Program-made: the position numbers and the translations under genes
The notes under the pieces: model-generated
The model's database searches: none
What the model saw: only the letters and a program-made list of their open reading frames with translations
Told to the model about the DNA's origin: nothing
Shown: positions 49,261-61,149 of the stretch, piece by piece
Numbering within the stretch: the stretch's first letter is position 1
How the letters are laid out: each line of letters opens with the position of its first letter
Assembly (NCBI GenBank): GCA_036244855.1
Contig: BQKZ01001286.1
Coordinates: forward strand, 50,834 to 114,833
Length of the DNA: 64,000 bases
Direction: 5' to 3'
Source of the DNA: Temnopleurus reevesii
Lineage: Eukaryota; Echinodermata; Echinoidea; Temnopleuroida; Temnopleuridae

Positions 49261-49533
49261 ATTTTTTCCTCTTTTAATATCCCCCTTCTCCCTTCAGTCT
49301 CTCTTCATTCCTCCCTTCTCTCTCTCCCCCCATCTCTCTCTCTCTTTCTTTCTGTAACTCATCCCCTTATTTAGTTTCATAGTGATGTGCTCTAAAATGA
49401 CTCTTTTTACTAGTTCCCCGGTCGTTTTTATCCATCTTTCTCTACTGTCCCGTTCGTTCATTTTCCTGTTCCTTCCCTCTTACTTTACATTCCCTTTCCC
49501 ATTTTTCTCTCACCCCTCCTCCTCCCCCCCCCC
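49261..49533. repeat. Pyrimidine-rich tract abutting the gap
   Basis: CT/CCT-rich sequence ('ctctctctccccccatctct') ending in a C-run exactly at the first N. The homopolymer probably caused the assembly break. Confidence 0.7.
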
Positions 49534-49894
49534 NNNNNNNNNNNNNNNNNNNNNNNNNNNNNNNNNNNNNNNNNNNNNNNNNNNNNNNNNNNNNNNNNNN
49601 NNNNNNNNNNNNNNNNNNNNNNNNNNNNNNNNNNNNNNNNNNNNNNNNNNNNNNNNNNNNNNNNNNNNNNNNNNNNNNNNNNNNNNNNNNNNNNNNNNNN
49701 NNNNNNNNNNNNNNNNNNNNNNNNNNNNNNNNNNNNNNNNNNNNNNNNNNNNNNNNNNNNNNNNNNNNNNNNNNNNNNNNNNNNNNNNNNNNNNNNNNNN
49801 NNNNNNNNNNNNNNNNNNNNNNNNNNNNNNNNNNNNNNNNNNNNNNNNNNNNNNNNNNNNNNNNNNNNNNNNNNNNNNNNNNNNNNNNNNNNNN
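49534..49894. other. Assembly gap (361 N)
   Basis: Unresolved bases. Any frame translated across it is meaningless. A single further N is at 61565, in a G-run. Confidence 0.99.
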
Positions 49895-50800
49895 TCGCTC
49901 TTTGAATATAATTATCATCACCTCATCACCTCATCACTAATAGCATTGTTAACAAATAGAATGGACAAATTAAACAACTCTTATTTCTCCCTTTGTAATC
50001 TGATAATAACCATAATAACCATTTTGACATATACCTAACTAATACATTATGAAATTTAAAAGAGACAGAGCTATCACCAACATGTATTTCTAAGTTATTT
50101 GATGAATATTGTGTTTTTTGATTGATTAATAATGCATTTTTATATGATTTCATACTTGTTTTACACATCGTTTCCATGGTAACCACCATTTTAAAATAAA
50201 TGGTGAACTCTAGCGGCCTTGATTTTAGTCTCAGGTGATCAGGGACCCTTATAACTATAATTTGAAATTTGTTTGGATTCATTTATGCATTTCAATCTCA
50301 AGATAATTATACGGTTTTCTATGAAAATAGACAATTTCTTTGATGCGTTGCCACGGTAACGGCTCTGCTGGCCACACCCACCACTAAGAAAATGGCAAAC
50401 AAGCAGATTCCGATAGCTTTAGGTCCAAGCTATCAGAAAAACATTACAACAAATTGTGGCTAAGGGGGGGGAGGGGGGCTACAGTGGCCCTCCGTCTATT
50501 ATAAGGGAGGGTAATATGACCTTTTACCAATTCACAAGCAGATGAACGGACATAATTATCATCACACACACGGCCGTGTTTTACCAAGTCGTTATTGAAA
50601 TGAATTCAGAAGCACTTTTGGCCGTGCCATAAGAGTAGCTTTTCCTAGTGCAAAAGTCTAAAGAAGAAATTATATTTCTCAGACAACTTGTTTTTAGCCA
50701 GAGTTTTTTGTTTTGTTTTTTATGGGGGCAATATTTGTTATGCAACGGTACCCCGGTTTCAGCGATATTTTAACAGACTGAGAAACAGAGCAGTATTGCA
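49895..50800. other. Non-coding stretch
   Basis: 'ttgccacggtaacgg' (50348) and 'tttccatggtaacc' (50171) resemble X-box/RFX half-site words. G-run at 50465-50478. No exon recognised. Confidence 0.4.
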
Positions 50801-50832
50801 CCCCCCCCCCCCCCCCCCAAAAAAAAAAAAAA
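50801..50832. repeat. C18-A14 homopolymer junction
   Basis: Eighteen C followed by fourteen A. Other homopolymer G/C runs in the window lie at 1-15, 10920-10935, 13296-13307, 22428-22441, 28887-28903, 52188-52197 and 63843-63854. Confidence 0.9.
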
Positions 50833-51904
50833 TCTTTAAACACGACTTGATGAAATACCAACACGCTGCTCTGTAAGTTAAGAATAGTGATGGGGAGGGA
50901 AATACATTTTTACTGAGCTTATTCTTAAATAAGAGGTGTACATCTTGGCAATTATTATCTCCCTCACTGCCATGTTTAGTCTCTCTCTTCTGGTCTCGCG
51001 TCTAAATCTAAATCTCTCCGATCCTTCAGTCATTATCCCTCGGCTATTATCGGGTTCAACGAAAGTCTAAATTAACTCACAAAAAACACCCCATAGTTCC
51101 TTAAAATGTAGGATTAAAACTTAAGTGAGTACGATAACCTACTCCGCATTTATCCCGGATTGTTTCCAATAACCGAGAGGGGTATAAGCATTTCAAATTA
51201 CCACGCTCTTTTCATGTAATTAGTCCTCTCGTTAGTAGCTATTCTTGGGGAGCATTGTCAATCGAACGACACCATAGGAAATACCGTTGCTTTCTTTTGT
51301 TGCTAGCTTCATCCCATAGACTTTGGCAGAAAAAGGATCACACACTCTGCAAATCGTTGAAGATGATCCATGTAATAGTCGAAGTTGATCATTAGACGTA
51401 CAACTACAAAACACCCATAATGAGCTTTTAGTAATCTCCATAGAAAATAAGTGATAATGGCCTACTTGAATTAATGACTTTGAAGGGGGCAAAGAATGGG
51501 TTGAATCTCTTTTTTAATATACCGTGGATTGATTTCTTTTGGCACTGTTGCCAGCTCCTTGTAGTGACCCCTATTCGCGTTCAAAAGGAAGATGTCCACG
51601 CAAGAGTATGATTATGAACAGTTACATAGATTCGTATATACAGGATATAGGCAATCTGTATTCCAATCGTTCATTCAATTACATTTTCTTACGACCTACA
51701 AAGTGCAGGGACATACGCAAGGGTGACGATTGGCAGACGCTGAATTCATTCGTCTTATCTTTGACGGATGCAGATGATAGCGTCTGCCAAGTTTGTATCC
51801 TGTATTCTGCGCGTAGGGAACACAAATATGAGACAGTTCCTCATCTCCAGATCAAGTGTAAACATATTTTAATGGTCCCTCTTTTTTCTTCTCTCATCCC
51901 ACAG
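50833..51904. other. Non-coding stretch upstream of the 51905 exon
   Basis: The frame of the exon stays open back to 51539, but the acceptor at 51904 is strong, so I treat this as intron. A 13-bp inverted pair ('ttggcagacgct' / 'agcgtctgccaa') lies at 51730-51792. A - strand frame at 51232-51492 has no family resemblance. Confidence 0.45.
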
Positions 51905-52097
51905 TTATCTCGGCGGGTGGTGGAGCAGCGAATGAGAAATGTGAATTCGTTAGAGGGTTATCTGAACGCTCTGAGTCTGAACGGTACAGCTTCAACCACG
52001 CTGAGATCGAGATATTATGTAAACAGGAGTCCGTCGGGAGCAGGTGGAGTGTTAAATAAGAGGAGTTACAGGAGACTGGGCCGGGCAGGGTCCGCAG
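51905..52097 (+). CDS. Internal exon of a secreted precursor, PDGF-propeptide-like
   Basis: The exon follows a 20-base pyrimidine tract and 'cccacag' and ends at CAG|GTGGGT (alternative donor GTAAGT at 52104). It is 193 bp, phase 0 in and phase 1 out. The peptide opens LSRRVVEQRMRNVNSLEGYL, continues NALSLNGTASTTLRSRYYV and ends NRSPSGAGGVLNKRSYRRLG plus RAGSA. There is no cysteine, sequons lie at NGT and NRS, and basic cleavage-like sites at SRR, NKR and YRR. From memory, PDGF-A/B propeptides share the plan: an amphipathic segment with REVIERL...HSIRDLQRLL, a glycosylated linker, then RS.SG....L..R.RRSLG before the growth-factor core. The match is suggestive only. No cystine-knot exon was found in the remaining 12 kb. 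Alternatives are a neuropeptide precursor or an unrelated ectodomain linker. Confidence 0.55.
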
Positions 52098-52316
52098 GTG
52101 GGTGTAAGTATACCACACCGTTGTTTTCATGCACCCCTTATAGTGTTGTAGCCCCTCTTTGGTGTCACTCTGCACCCGTCACGCATCCCCCCCCCCCACA
52201 TTCTTGCAATCCTGTCGCAATCAACCAAAAATAAATCAAAGCAGATCAATGAATTCTTATAGAAATGAAATAATAGAGCAGAGGCTTACATCTTCACAAA
52301 GCCCTCCCTTTCCCCT

Positions 52317-52368
52317 CCCGCACCACTCATGCAATTATCCCGCACCACTCCCGCAAATGTCCCGTACC
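52317..52368. repeat. Two-unit short tandem repeat
   Basis: 'cccgcaccactcatgcaatt' and 'cccgcaccactcccgcaaat' in tandem, period about 23 bp. Confidence 0.6.
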
Positions 52369-54891
52369 TAAAACATCATAGCTTCTTTACCCATCCTTTC
52401 GCGGCCCTCATTTTCATCTAATTGTGACACACTGTCACTTCTATAGCCACTTCATCTTGGTGATTCTTATTTATTAATTCATTTGTTTTCATTTATTTTT
52501 GCTGATTCGATTCCTCAACCAAATCATCCATACTACATTTATTTTTTTTTTTCACTAAATATGAAAATATGCCATGATTAGGTTTGTCACAAATTTTTCA
52601 CAAATATTAGCGGTAAGAACTATCCAAATTGAGTCGTACTTTTCGTATACGAAATCACAACAGCAATAAATTTTGTACACCTTCTTTTTTAATTTTTAAC
52701 TGCATCTTTTAGAACGTAGATGGCGTCATCCATCTATTTTTGTCACGAGCTCACAGACTACTATTATTTTCCTCCTATACTAAATCTAAAGATATTTCAT
52801 CTAAAGCTACCTTCTTATTAGATAACTCATTTCAAGATCATTCACAATTGGTTTAACTCATTGTGCAATTGTAAAACAAGCTGAAATTAACTTCTGAACA
52901 AGACACAAGCTAAAATTGGCTACGGCACAAAACTACAAATTAACTCTATATTTTGAAAATACACACGGTTGTTTTTACTTCGTCGACGAGATGCGGTAAT
53001 GAGATAAATATCTCGTCCAAATGCGTCCATTCATTCCCTCAAAAGAATCAGAAGTCACAGCGTTGTAAAAACATGTAAGAAACAAATAAATTAGAGGGGA
53101 GCAATTTAACGAAATTGGCTCGAAACGAAACACTTTTATTTTGTAGTTGGATCCGACCGCGAAAGAGAATAAGGATTTCTGCACGATTGCCTTTCCCCAA
53201 TCACGGGTTGGTTGTATTATCTTTGTTGATTCGCTGCGTCGTAAATGACTTCTATATTCACAGCATTTCATTTGCGCTTATTGCTAGGCTGATTTACAAT
53301 AAACGGAGATAATAGGAGATAATGGGTTTGATTTATTTTTTTGCTGTTACCAATTCATTACTTTTCTCCGAGGAAGAAAAAAAGAAAGAAATCATTGTTC
53401 ATTTGTCCTTTGCAATTCTTGACCTGCGAATTCGTGCAGTAAACAAATATTCATAATTTATTATTTATACGTCGTGTTTTTTAATGGGACTTAGTGCAAA
53501 TTGTGGTGTATTCCATTCAAAATGCTTTACAGTAGTGTAGGTTTATAAAAAGTCATATCTAAAATATTTCTAAAATATACTGCTTGTAAGCAAAACGACC
53601 TTTCGAGAACCGAGTCTGTAATATACACATTTTTCTTTCTAAAGAAATGTGATTCCTTGTTTACTGTACAAATCGTGAAATAATTTGTAAGTTTTCCGAG
53701 AAACATCAAATTTACAATGAATCTACATCGACAGAAATAAATCAGGACCATCGTTTAGTTAAGAATATTAAATATCAACGTTATCATTTTCTTTCATCTA
53801 AATCAAAAGTCATATGTCAAGAAAACATTCCAGAAACCTGAACTTTTATCTACAATTAACAGATTAAGGCGCTCAAAGAACTCTAAATGATCGTAATTCT
53901 GAACATAGATTCACACTACCGATAAAAGCAGCCTGGTTTATTAAAAACTTTGACAAGGATTGTAACAAACCGCCGTAGGAAGAGGGAAGGCTGATTGAGT
54001 TGCAGATAGAGATCAAAAGTTTCCATAATGTCATTTTCATGCTGTAAATTGCAAACATAACCACAAGGAAAATATCAATTTGCTTTTCTTCTGGGAATTG
54101 AGCGTGTTTTTTTTTCAAATAGCGACTTAAATGATCCGTTCTTGCGCGATTTGTTCCTTGATTGAACTAGTATATAGCTTGATAATCAGGGATATAACTC
54201 AATTTTTAGACATTTTGAAACCGATGATTTATGAATGAAAATATTGCTCTGTCGATTATTATTATTTGAAGTGGTTTGATAAACCTATGAGGGTTTCATA
54301 TTCGATTGAGATTTTCAAGAAATAAATGTTCTAAAAGGGTTCTTCTTCTCGGAAATCTAAATGATATCATCACGTTGTGAGTGATATTCCAATTTGTCTA
54401 AATTCCTGTAATTTAGAAAACGATCATTTACATCATGAGCCCACCCATATTACTGAATTTATTCCTAAAAGCAGTTGAAATATAAAAAGGTATAAAACGC
54501 TCATTTTGTGGTCCATGAGGAGTATTTTTATCATACACTTTGGAAGCACATCTATTAAGAAAATAAACAACGTTGCACCATATCACATGTAACTGAACAC
54601 AATAATGAATATTGAAATTATGTACAGACTAATTTCCTATTTGGTGATACCACATTCATGGATCAAATGTTGTACTAAATTTGAAAATTTTAATCAATTT
54701 TCGGTCCATTTTAGCAGGCTTATCGAAAATATGCTGCAAAAAGTTTGGAACTTGCATCACATTAGCCTGAAGTGATTTTGAATAGTGCGGAAATATATAT
54801 ATGTTTTCTTCCTGCAAATTTGTTGTATGATAACATTAAAAGAAATACGAAGAAATGTAAGAAAGTTTACTGTACTAGTGAAGTATCTAAA
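52369..54891. other. Non-coding stretch
   Basis: I looked for an exon continuing 51905-52097 in phase 1. The acceptor-like 'ttttattttgtag' before 53147 gives only seven codons before a stop. Nothing else was supported. Confidence 0.4.
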
Positions 54892-55070
54892 CCAGGGAGG
54901 TGTTTCATAAGGTTTTGCGTAGATCTACACACGACTGTACGAATGACTGGTGATCCTTTCTATGGTGCGATTCAGCGTCAGGAAATATTGTTGAGAGCGA
55001 GAAAGAATCACCAGTCGATCTTACAGCCGTTCATGGATCTATATGCACATCGTTATGAAACACGACCCCG
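54892..55070. mobile_element. Palindromic MITE, family C, copy 2
   Basis: Left 'gtgtttcataaggttttgcg', 'agatctacacacgactgta' and 'gactggtgatcctttct', with right inverted partners 'agaaagaatcaccagtcg', 'ttacagccgttcatggatct' and 'cgttatgaaacac'. Arms are about 70 bp. The inner 'ctggtga.cctttct' is shared with 2102-2223, and the 'GTTTCATAA' outer motif is typical of the class. The 114-codon frame crossing it is incidental. Confidence 0.75.
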
Positions 55071-55767
55071 ATTTCCATGTTTTAACCTTTCAAATACCAT
55101 TTATTTACAATTTTAGTTTAGTGGATTAATAATGTTTATTCCAACTCTGCATCCCATTCGGTCTATGGCATGTCTAACAACATGACAAAACCGCAATGCG
55201 GTGATGATACACTACGTAGACATAATGTGTTCTTTTAGGTGTACAAAACATCACCAAACCATCCTGTTTATCCCACATTACGAAATGAAAAATCCCATTA
55301 AGTACCATCACACCCCACCCCAAAAACTATTTTCTATTGCTCTTCCAAATCTTTTCTGATTAATTGCATCGGCTGAGTCAATTTCGGGTCAAAAGAGACT
55401 AAATATTCTCCTCTGAAAATCTTTACAATCGGCCTGCAAACGAATAGCGAGATGATTTCAGGTTTTGAATAGAAAATTGATACACGAGTGAAAAGGAGAA
55501 ATAATAGGCTGCATTGGTATTATTATGCGTGGTTGAAAAGGACGTAGCTAACTATTTTGGTGATTTGGGGTTTAGTAAAAACTTGAAATTCTGTTTCCTT
55601 GGTCAATCAAGTATATTTGTTTACACAAGACTATAAGAAGTCAATGGGGGTATTTTTCCATGCTTATAATTTGAGTATAGCTATAGCTTGGTAGAAAGCA
55701 TCATGAAATCGCGGTCTCTCAAAAATTCAACATTTTCGACTTATGACCTTCTGTCGGTCACCTCTGG
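55071..55767. other. Non-coding spacer
   Basis: AT-rich; no exon or repeat recognised. Confidence 0.5.
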
Positions 55768-55995
55768 CTATGTCGTATAATGATGATTATGGATGTGCGG
55801 ACTGCCATGTCTTTGCATATTAGCATTGCATTCCACTAGTGGTTTTGTTATGTGTTTGATGAGTTTTATCGTTAACTGTGTATAAACGCTCTGATCCGAA
55901 CAGACAAAGATAGTCCGTATCGCATCACTTGATGTTATAACAATACAAAAAATGAAAAGAAAAGAGCTGAGGAATTTCCAACAAAGAGATCCCAT
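55768..55995 (-). CDS. Possible signal-peptide exon, - strand
   Basis: From the ATG at 55995 (G at -3, G at +4) the frame reads MGSLCWKFLSSFLFIFCIVI then TSSDAIRT. This has the shape of a signal peptide with a good cut after SSDA. The frame then runs 47 more codons to a stop at 55768 without obvious domains. Candidate donors inside it (for example GAGC|GTTTAT) are weak, and none is in the phase needed to join the receptor exon at 49210 directly. It could be the first exon of a - strand gene, a small secreted protein, or chance in T-rich DNA. Confidence 0.25.
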   Translation of the reverse strand: MGSLCWKFLSSFLFIFCIVITSSDAIRTIFVCSDQSVYTQLTIKLIKHITKPLVECNANMQRHGSPHIHNHHYTT

Positions 55996-58900
55996 CTCTG
56001 GCCATTTTTTTATGAAAATAAATTCTCGATAGATTGTCATTTTTTGAACTTTTCCTCTTTTTGTTCCTTCCCTCTTTCTCTCCCCAAAACCCGCTTTTTG
56101 CGTGTGTTGTAATTTGGAGTTGGGAATAATCAAACATTTTGGCTGTGCAAATAGATTTGACGTATCCATTATGATCGACATTGCGACTAAATGGGAAAAG
56201 ATCATCGAAGCTTTAAAGATAAATATTTCGTGACACTGTAAATCAGGTAAACACGGTGAAAAGGGAACAAAAAAATATCAAATCGGTCTGATTTCAGAGT
56301 TTCTGTATATACTAACCTAGGACGAAATTGCATTAAGGAGTGGGTTGGGAGGTGAAGCGTGTTTTATGAGATGAGCGAAACAAAAGAATATATGGTCATT
56401 AAAATCACTGGCCTCTAATTTCTAATTGTGTCCACAATTCAAGGAATTCCTTTGCGTTGGACTTAGTGAATCACAAGGATAAAAGTAAACAAAAAATATG
56501 ACTAAGTTGACCTATTATTTCTTATTATTTTGATTCTCGCTTCGAAACTTAAAAGTATTTATTTTTTATGGTTAAATTGTTCAAAAATATGATATAAAAG
56601 CTAGATTGAATGATAAATCAAATGAAATATATAACCTGTATAATGTATTGGTACTTTAAGAGCTATACGATGAACCAATGTATTGCAAACCCCTTCGTTC
56701 CTTCAACTCTGCACCCCACAAGAGGGGCAAACATGCACCCCTCCACCACCTAGCCGCCCCCCATTCTCGGGAACCATAACCCATGAAGGACGCGCTTCGC
56801 TCCACCTCTCTCCGTCAATAACTCCCAAAACCGAGCTCACTTTGCTCTCCAATTCACCCTCCCAATTTTCTGTCCCCGATCCAATCCAACCCCATGATTA
56901 TTACATATTTATCAAATAAAAATTCACGGAGCATTTCCTTCAAAATTACCTGCGACAGTCGCTTCTGGTCGCTCATAAATCAACAAAGCAAAACCCCAAA
57001 TTGATACAAAATATTTGAGAGGCTCAAACGGGGGGTAGCTCGAGCTGCCAGTATAATGAAATTATGTACACAAGTAATATTCGGCTCATTGTGCCGAGTG
57101 TCAACATGGGAATTTAAATATTTGTTAGCGCAAATAATTACCAATTCATCATCGTCACATCGATGTTTACGAATGTTTTCACAATAGATGGAAAATTGGT
57201 TTCGAAGATTAGAACAGCAACAGGCAAAAACATTCCGTTGTCTTTACATACGTGAAGTTCACAACCCCCAATTCAAGCACTCTCATCAAGATGCAGTAAA
57301 TATGGAATTTTAATTACTTTTATGCTCGATTTCGAAACGAATTTTCGATCAAATCATCTATTTTTGACATTTTTTTGTCCCGAAAACTAATGTTAACGCG
57401 ATTTTCAGGCGTAACCTCAGGCGCCGGTCATAATGAGATACACCCCGTCGATTGTGGAATTGAAGAGAAAATTCTTGTTTTTGGCATGATTAAAGTCGGA
57501 AATTTAATTTTGTATTCCATTCGTGAAATTTCACAAGCATCTTAAAGGACATGTGAAAGTGGCATCACTGTAGCTTGGGTGCTATGTTGTCTGAGACTCG
57601 TGGGGTTGAGATATTATGGAATGATTTCATACACAAGAATAATAGGTTGGTCATACAGCAGCCTGATCCCATCCTCTTGTCAAACCGAATTATCTTTATT
57701 TCTAATTATTAAATATAAACCAAGGTTCTATTTAATCAGTGACTTCGTACAATTAAGATTGGGAAACATAACCTTCAAACATAATGGTTCAAACAGAAGA
57801 AGACAGCAGTCATTACAATTTTGATAATACGGCTTGAGCGCAAGATGGGACAGTCTGTTGGTGTGACTGTGCTATTAGACATTCGTTGTCATTTGTAAGT
57901 CTGTCGGAAAACATAGAGTATACCGCGTTTTTCTGATTTTGTTCATTCTTTCTTTTGATTTTCTTTGTTGGAACAGGAGATACCCCTGAGCAACAGAAAA
58001 TCAGATGAATATTCATTTACAAATATTATGAGGATGACATTTACCGTTCAAACATTTTAATACCCAATTCAAATTTCTCCAACATCTGAATACATGTTAT
58101 GTATTTAAATTCGGGGATTTTTTTTCTCCTCTGGCATCCAAATCATTTTGTAAATACACCTCCAGCTAAAGAACGCATGGAATGTTGATTGAGTTTTTTT
58201 GTGATTTTCAAATTGACATTTGTTGTCATTGTTTCATTAATCCAGGGAATTTTGAAGCCAAACGCGTTCGATATACCTCTATCATGTCTATGATTTTTAG
58301 ATTGGGTGGATCATTTCTATAAAAGAAAAAAAAACAGAAAGAAAAAAATGAGGATAATTGTCGAATAGTTGATAATTTCGTTCAAAGGTCAACTGCGAGC
58401 AAGATGAGACAAAAACTGTACTTTTTATAGATCTTCGGCGTAACTACACGTATCTGGTTTTGACTCATTGCTAAACCACTTGTTTACATCGAGAGAATAT
58501 GATATTATGTAGAGGAAAACTATCAGCGGTTTTATGAAAATTAAATGATCTTATTGTTGGCAAATGACATTAATGACGTCATTTAATGAAGGGGGAATTT
58601 CCAGATCCATTTTTTCTCAACTTCGATGTAAAAATAAATCACATTCTGAAAAATGTTTAATTTTACTACGCCTTCGTGTGTGTAGTTTTGTCGCGTTTTG
58701 AAGAGCGATAGTTTCCAATATATGGTAGAATAGTTTTAGCTTTATAGGTTTTCGGTAATGAAAGCCTCAATTATTTAAACTTAAAGTAATTTCGATAAAT
58801 AAATCACCTTAGATAAAGAACTCTTAATGTTAAATCGTGTTTGCACAGTCCAAAACATCTCTCTGTTTCGTACAAAATTCTTTTAGTTGTTTTTTTTTCT

Positions 58901-59380
58901 ACAGATTTGGTAAAGGACAACGTATTTGACATCCTCTAAAATTAGAGAATGCCGGTACAACCTGCCGCAATCAATTTCAAATAAACCCTAATTTACCGAG
59001 AATCAATGATGTGTTCTTTTAGAACGCTATTTTTGTGTATCTGAGGTAAAAATAAGTTGCAGACGATTGGTCGGTATACTAACTTTGTAAACACGCATGT
59101 GTGTGGGCGTGGCAGGAAAAGTGATGTAATACGATCACATTATGACGTCACGAACTGGTCAAATCTTGGTATTTTTTGTTCATTTAACCAATCTGAATTT
59201 ACAACCATCAATGCTATTCATATGGTTACAAATTTAAAGATTTCGTCCTACGGTTTTAGAATATTCCTGTGCTTGAAATACAAATATATGGGCTGTTTTT
59301 ATATAGGCCTACGTTCGAAAGTTAGGGGGTTGAAAAAAAAAACCAGCACCACTTTAATCTGTCCGTTTGTCAGATTTTTG
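55996..59380. other. Long non-coding stretch
   Basis: A CT-rich patch lies at 56690-56900. A mildly CpG-rich, word-diverse block lies at 57025-57190 ('gtagctcgagctgccag', 'attgtgccgagtgtcaac') and might be regulatory. No exon or palindromic element is supported. Confidence 0.4.
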
Positions 59381-59541
59381 ACGGAGCTTTAGCTAACAGT
59401 ACGGTAGGGCCGATCAGGACGTTATTTCTCAAGCGCGGGATAATCTAGCGGGACGCTACGGTTGAGAACGCCCACTAGATTATCCCGGGCTTGAGAAATA
59501 GCGTCCTGATTGCCCTACCGTACTGTTAGCTAAAGCTCCGT
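59381..59541. mobile_element. Palindromic MITE, family B, copy 2 (near-perfect hairpin)
   Basis: Two arms of about 71 bp, nearly identical when inverted: 'acggagctttagctaacagt', 'acggtagggccgatcaggac', 'gttatttctcaagcgcggga', 'taatctagcggg'. They differ at only about five positions, around a ~19-base loop. The word order (GGA.CTTTAGC ... GGG..CGATCA..ACGTTA..TCT.A) matches the family B element at 1178-1330. Low arm divergence suggests recent origin or folding-driven conversion. Confidence 0.8.
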
Positions 59542-60507
59542 ATTATCATCAGAGTACGTAGTACTTCGAGAAATTATCTGATGCCGAAGAAGAATTTGTA
59601 TCTTAATAGTCAAATATCTGTTTTACGATGTTTCCCATGCATCATCAATACGTGTCGGTTTATCTTGTAAAAAAAAATGGTCAGAGTACTCTTGCACACT
59701 TTATGCATACAATAATTGGGAAGATTTTGATGTTGAAAAGTGATGAAACTCAAACTTTCAGAAGCTGAAAATCAATGCTCTTGTGTGCCCTTTCAACGTC
59801 AGCTCCCACCCAGCATAGGTGCGTGTGATAGCCTTTCCTTTAACCCAATATTTGTAAGCCTCAACTTCCTGGCGTGGTATCCCCAACATCCGAGATGTTC
59901 TGCGCCAGAGCCTCGGGGGACGAAGCGAGCCACATTTAGCCTCATGCCCAGCACGGGGCGCGCAGTTCAGGAGTTTCAAAATTTCCTGCTTTATTTGACG
60001 TTACCTCTCAACGCTTGTAAAATAATAGATAATGATTTGGAGATATGCTATATTGTAGGTGTTCCCTTCTTTCCGATTTGAATTATTAGAGCTTAGATTT
60101 CACCCTTTAGATATTGATATGATTTATTTTTAAGAAGCCCCCCAAAACGATAAGATATCGATCTCACTGTCTTTATCTGGCAATCAAGGTTATCGCAATT
60201 TCCATTTTTTTTCAAATAGATATACCTAGCATTTAAAAAAAAACTATTGTGAGTTAGACCGAACTTGTTCTCAAAAAAAATATCTAGAATTACATTTAAA
60301 AATTATTGCTGTCAAACTCTACTATTTCAACGATTTTTTCCCATCCGCAGTTTATTCAATTATCTCAATAATATCAAACCAATCAAAGTTATATTTCATC
60401 ACCATATTGACACACTATGTCTCTCCCCCTCTCTTAATTTTGGGGTATTTTTTGTACAAATCAATAAGACTATTTGATTTAATTCAATATTTCAACAGTA
60501 TAGAAAG
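59542..60507. other. Non-coding stretch with a GC-richer open patch
   Basis: 59800-59975 is GC-richer and open on both strands (113 codons +, 73 codons -), but without recognisable domains or good splice sites. The remainder is AT-rich. Confidence 0.35.
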
Positions 60508-61033
60508 CTAAAAAAGTTAAAAAAAAAAAAAAAGAAAAAAAAAAGAAAGAAAGAAAATATGAGAAGTGAAAAAGAAATTGAAGGAATGGAATCATGCAAA
60601 GAAGAAGAAGAAGAAGAAGGAAAAGAGGAAGAAGAAGAAGAAGAGGAAGAAGAAGAAAAAGAAGAAAAAGAAGAAGAAGAAGAAGAAGAAGAAGAAGAAG
60701 AAGAAGGAGAAGAGGAAGAAGAAGAATAAGAAGAAACATAAGAAACATAGAATAAAAACAAAAAGACGAAGTGGAAGGATATGATAAAGAAGAATATGAT
60801 GGTAAGCAAGGAGGAGGGGAGGTAAGGAAGCAGGAGAAAATACAAACAAGGAGAAGAAAAATATCATAAGAAGAGGAAGAAGTTGAATGTTCACAGTGAC
60901 ATGATTAAAAAGAAGAAAAGGGAAAAGGAGAAAAGGATGAAGACAAGAAGATGATGAAGGTGATGGAGAAAGAAGACGAAAGAAAGAAAGAAAGAACGAA
61001 ATAGTAGAAGAAGAAGACGTTGAAGAAGACAAA
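60508..61033. repeat. Polypurine (GAA)n tract, 520 bp
   Basis: Almost only A and G on the + strand: an A-run (60519-60545), (GAA)n/(GGA)n (60598-60730), then degenerate purine-rich sequence to 61033. Poly-Lys/Glu and poly-Ser/Phe frames through it are artefacts. Mirror-symmetric purine DNA of this kind can form triplex structures. Confidence 0.85.
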
Positions 61034-61114
61034 GTCTAACGAGCCAAAAAACAAGGTTACAAAGTTCGTCCAGGTATATCTGATATTCTCCTGACACTCA
61101 AAAAAAGTGCATAT

Positions 61115-61115
<1 letters not shown>

Positions 61116-61149
<34 letters not shown>

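Larger units (their letters stand above)
9682..51904 (+). other. Inferred 42-kb intron between the two + strand exons
   Basis: It starts with GTAAGT and ends with a long pyrimidine tract and CAG. No other convincing + strand exon was seen between them. An intron this long is unusual for a sea urchin but possible. It would contain most repeats of the window and a probable - strand receptor exon at 49128-49210. The two exons could equally belong to different genes. Confidence 0.25.

Noticed and set aside
49382..50038. 218-codon and 159-codon frames across the gap
   Set aside because: They run through 361 unknown bases and pyrimidine-rich DNA; the translation is meaningless.
51539..51904. Extending the 51905 exon upstream to the ATG at 51539
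   Set aside because: The frame is open, but a strong pyrimidine tract and CAG directly precede 51905, and the upstream translation has no protein character.
54772..55116. 114-codon + frame
   Set aside because: Spans a family C palindrome; no independent coding evidence.
57409..57545. Acceptor-like 'cgattttcag' followed by about 45 open codons, compatible with phase 1 of the 51905 exon
   Set aside because: Would give a terminal exon with one cysteine and no cystine-knot motif. The pyrimidine tract is short, so it was not called, though it is the best in-window phase match.
59740..60081. Overlapping 113-codon + and 73-codon - frames in a GC-richer patch
   Set aside because: Open on both strands because of base composition; I recognise no family and no good splice sites.
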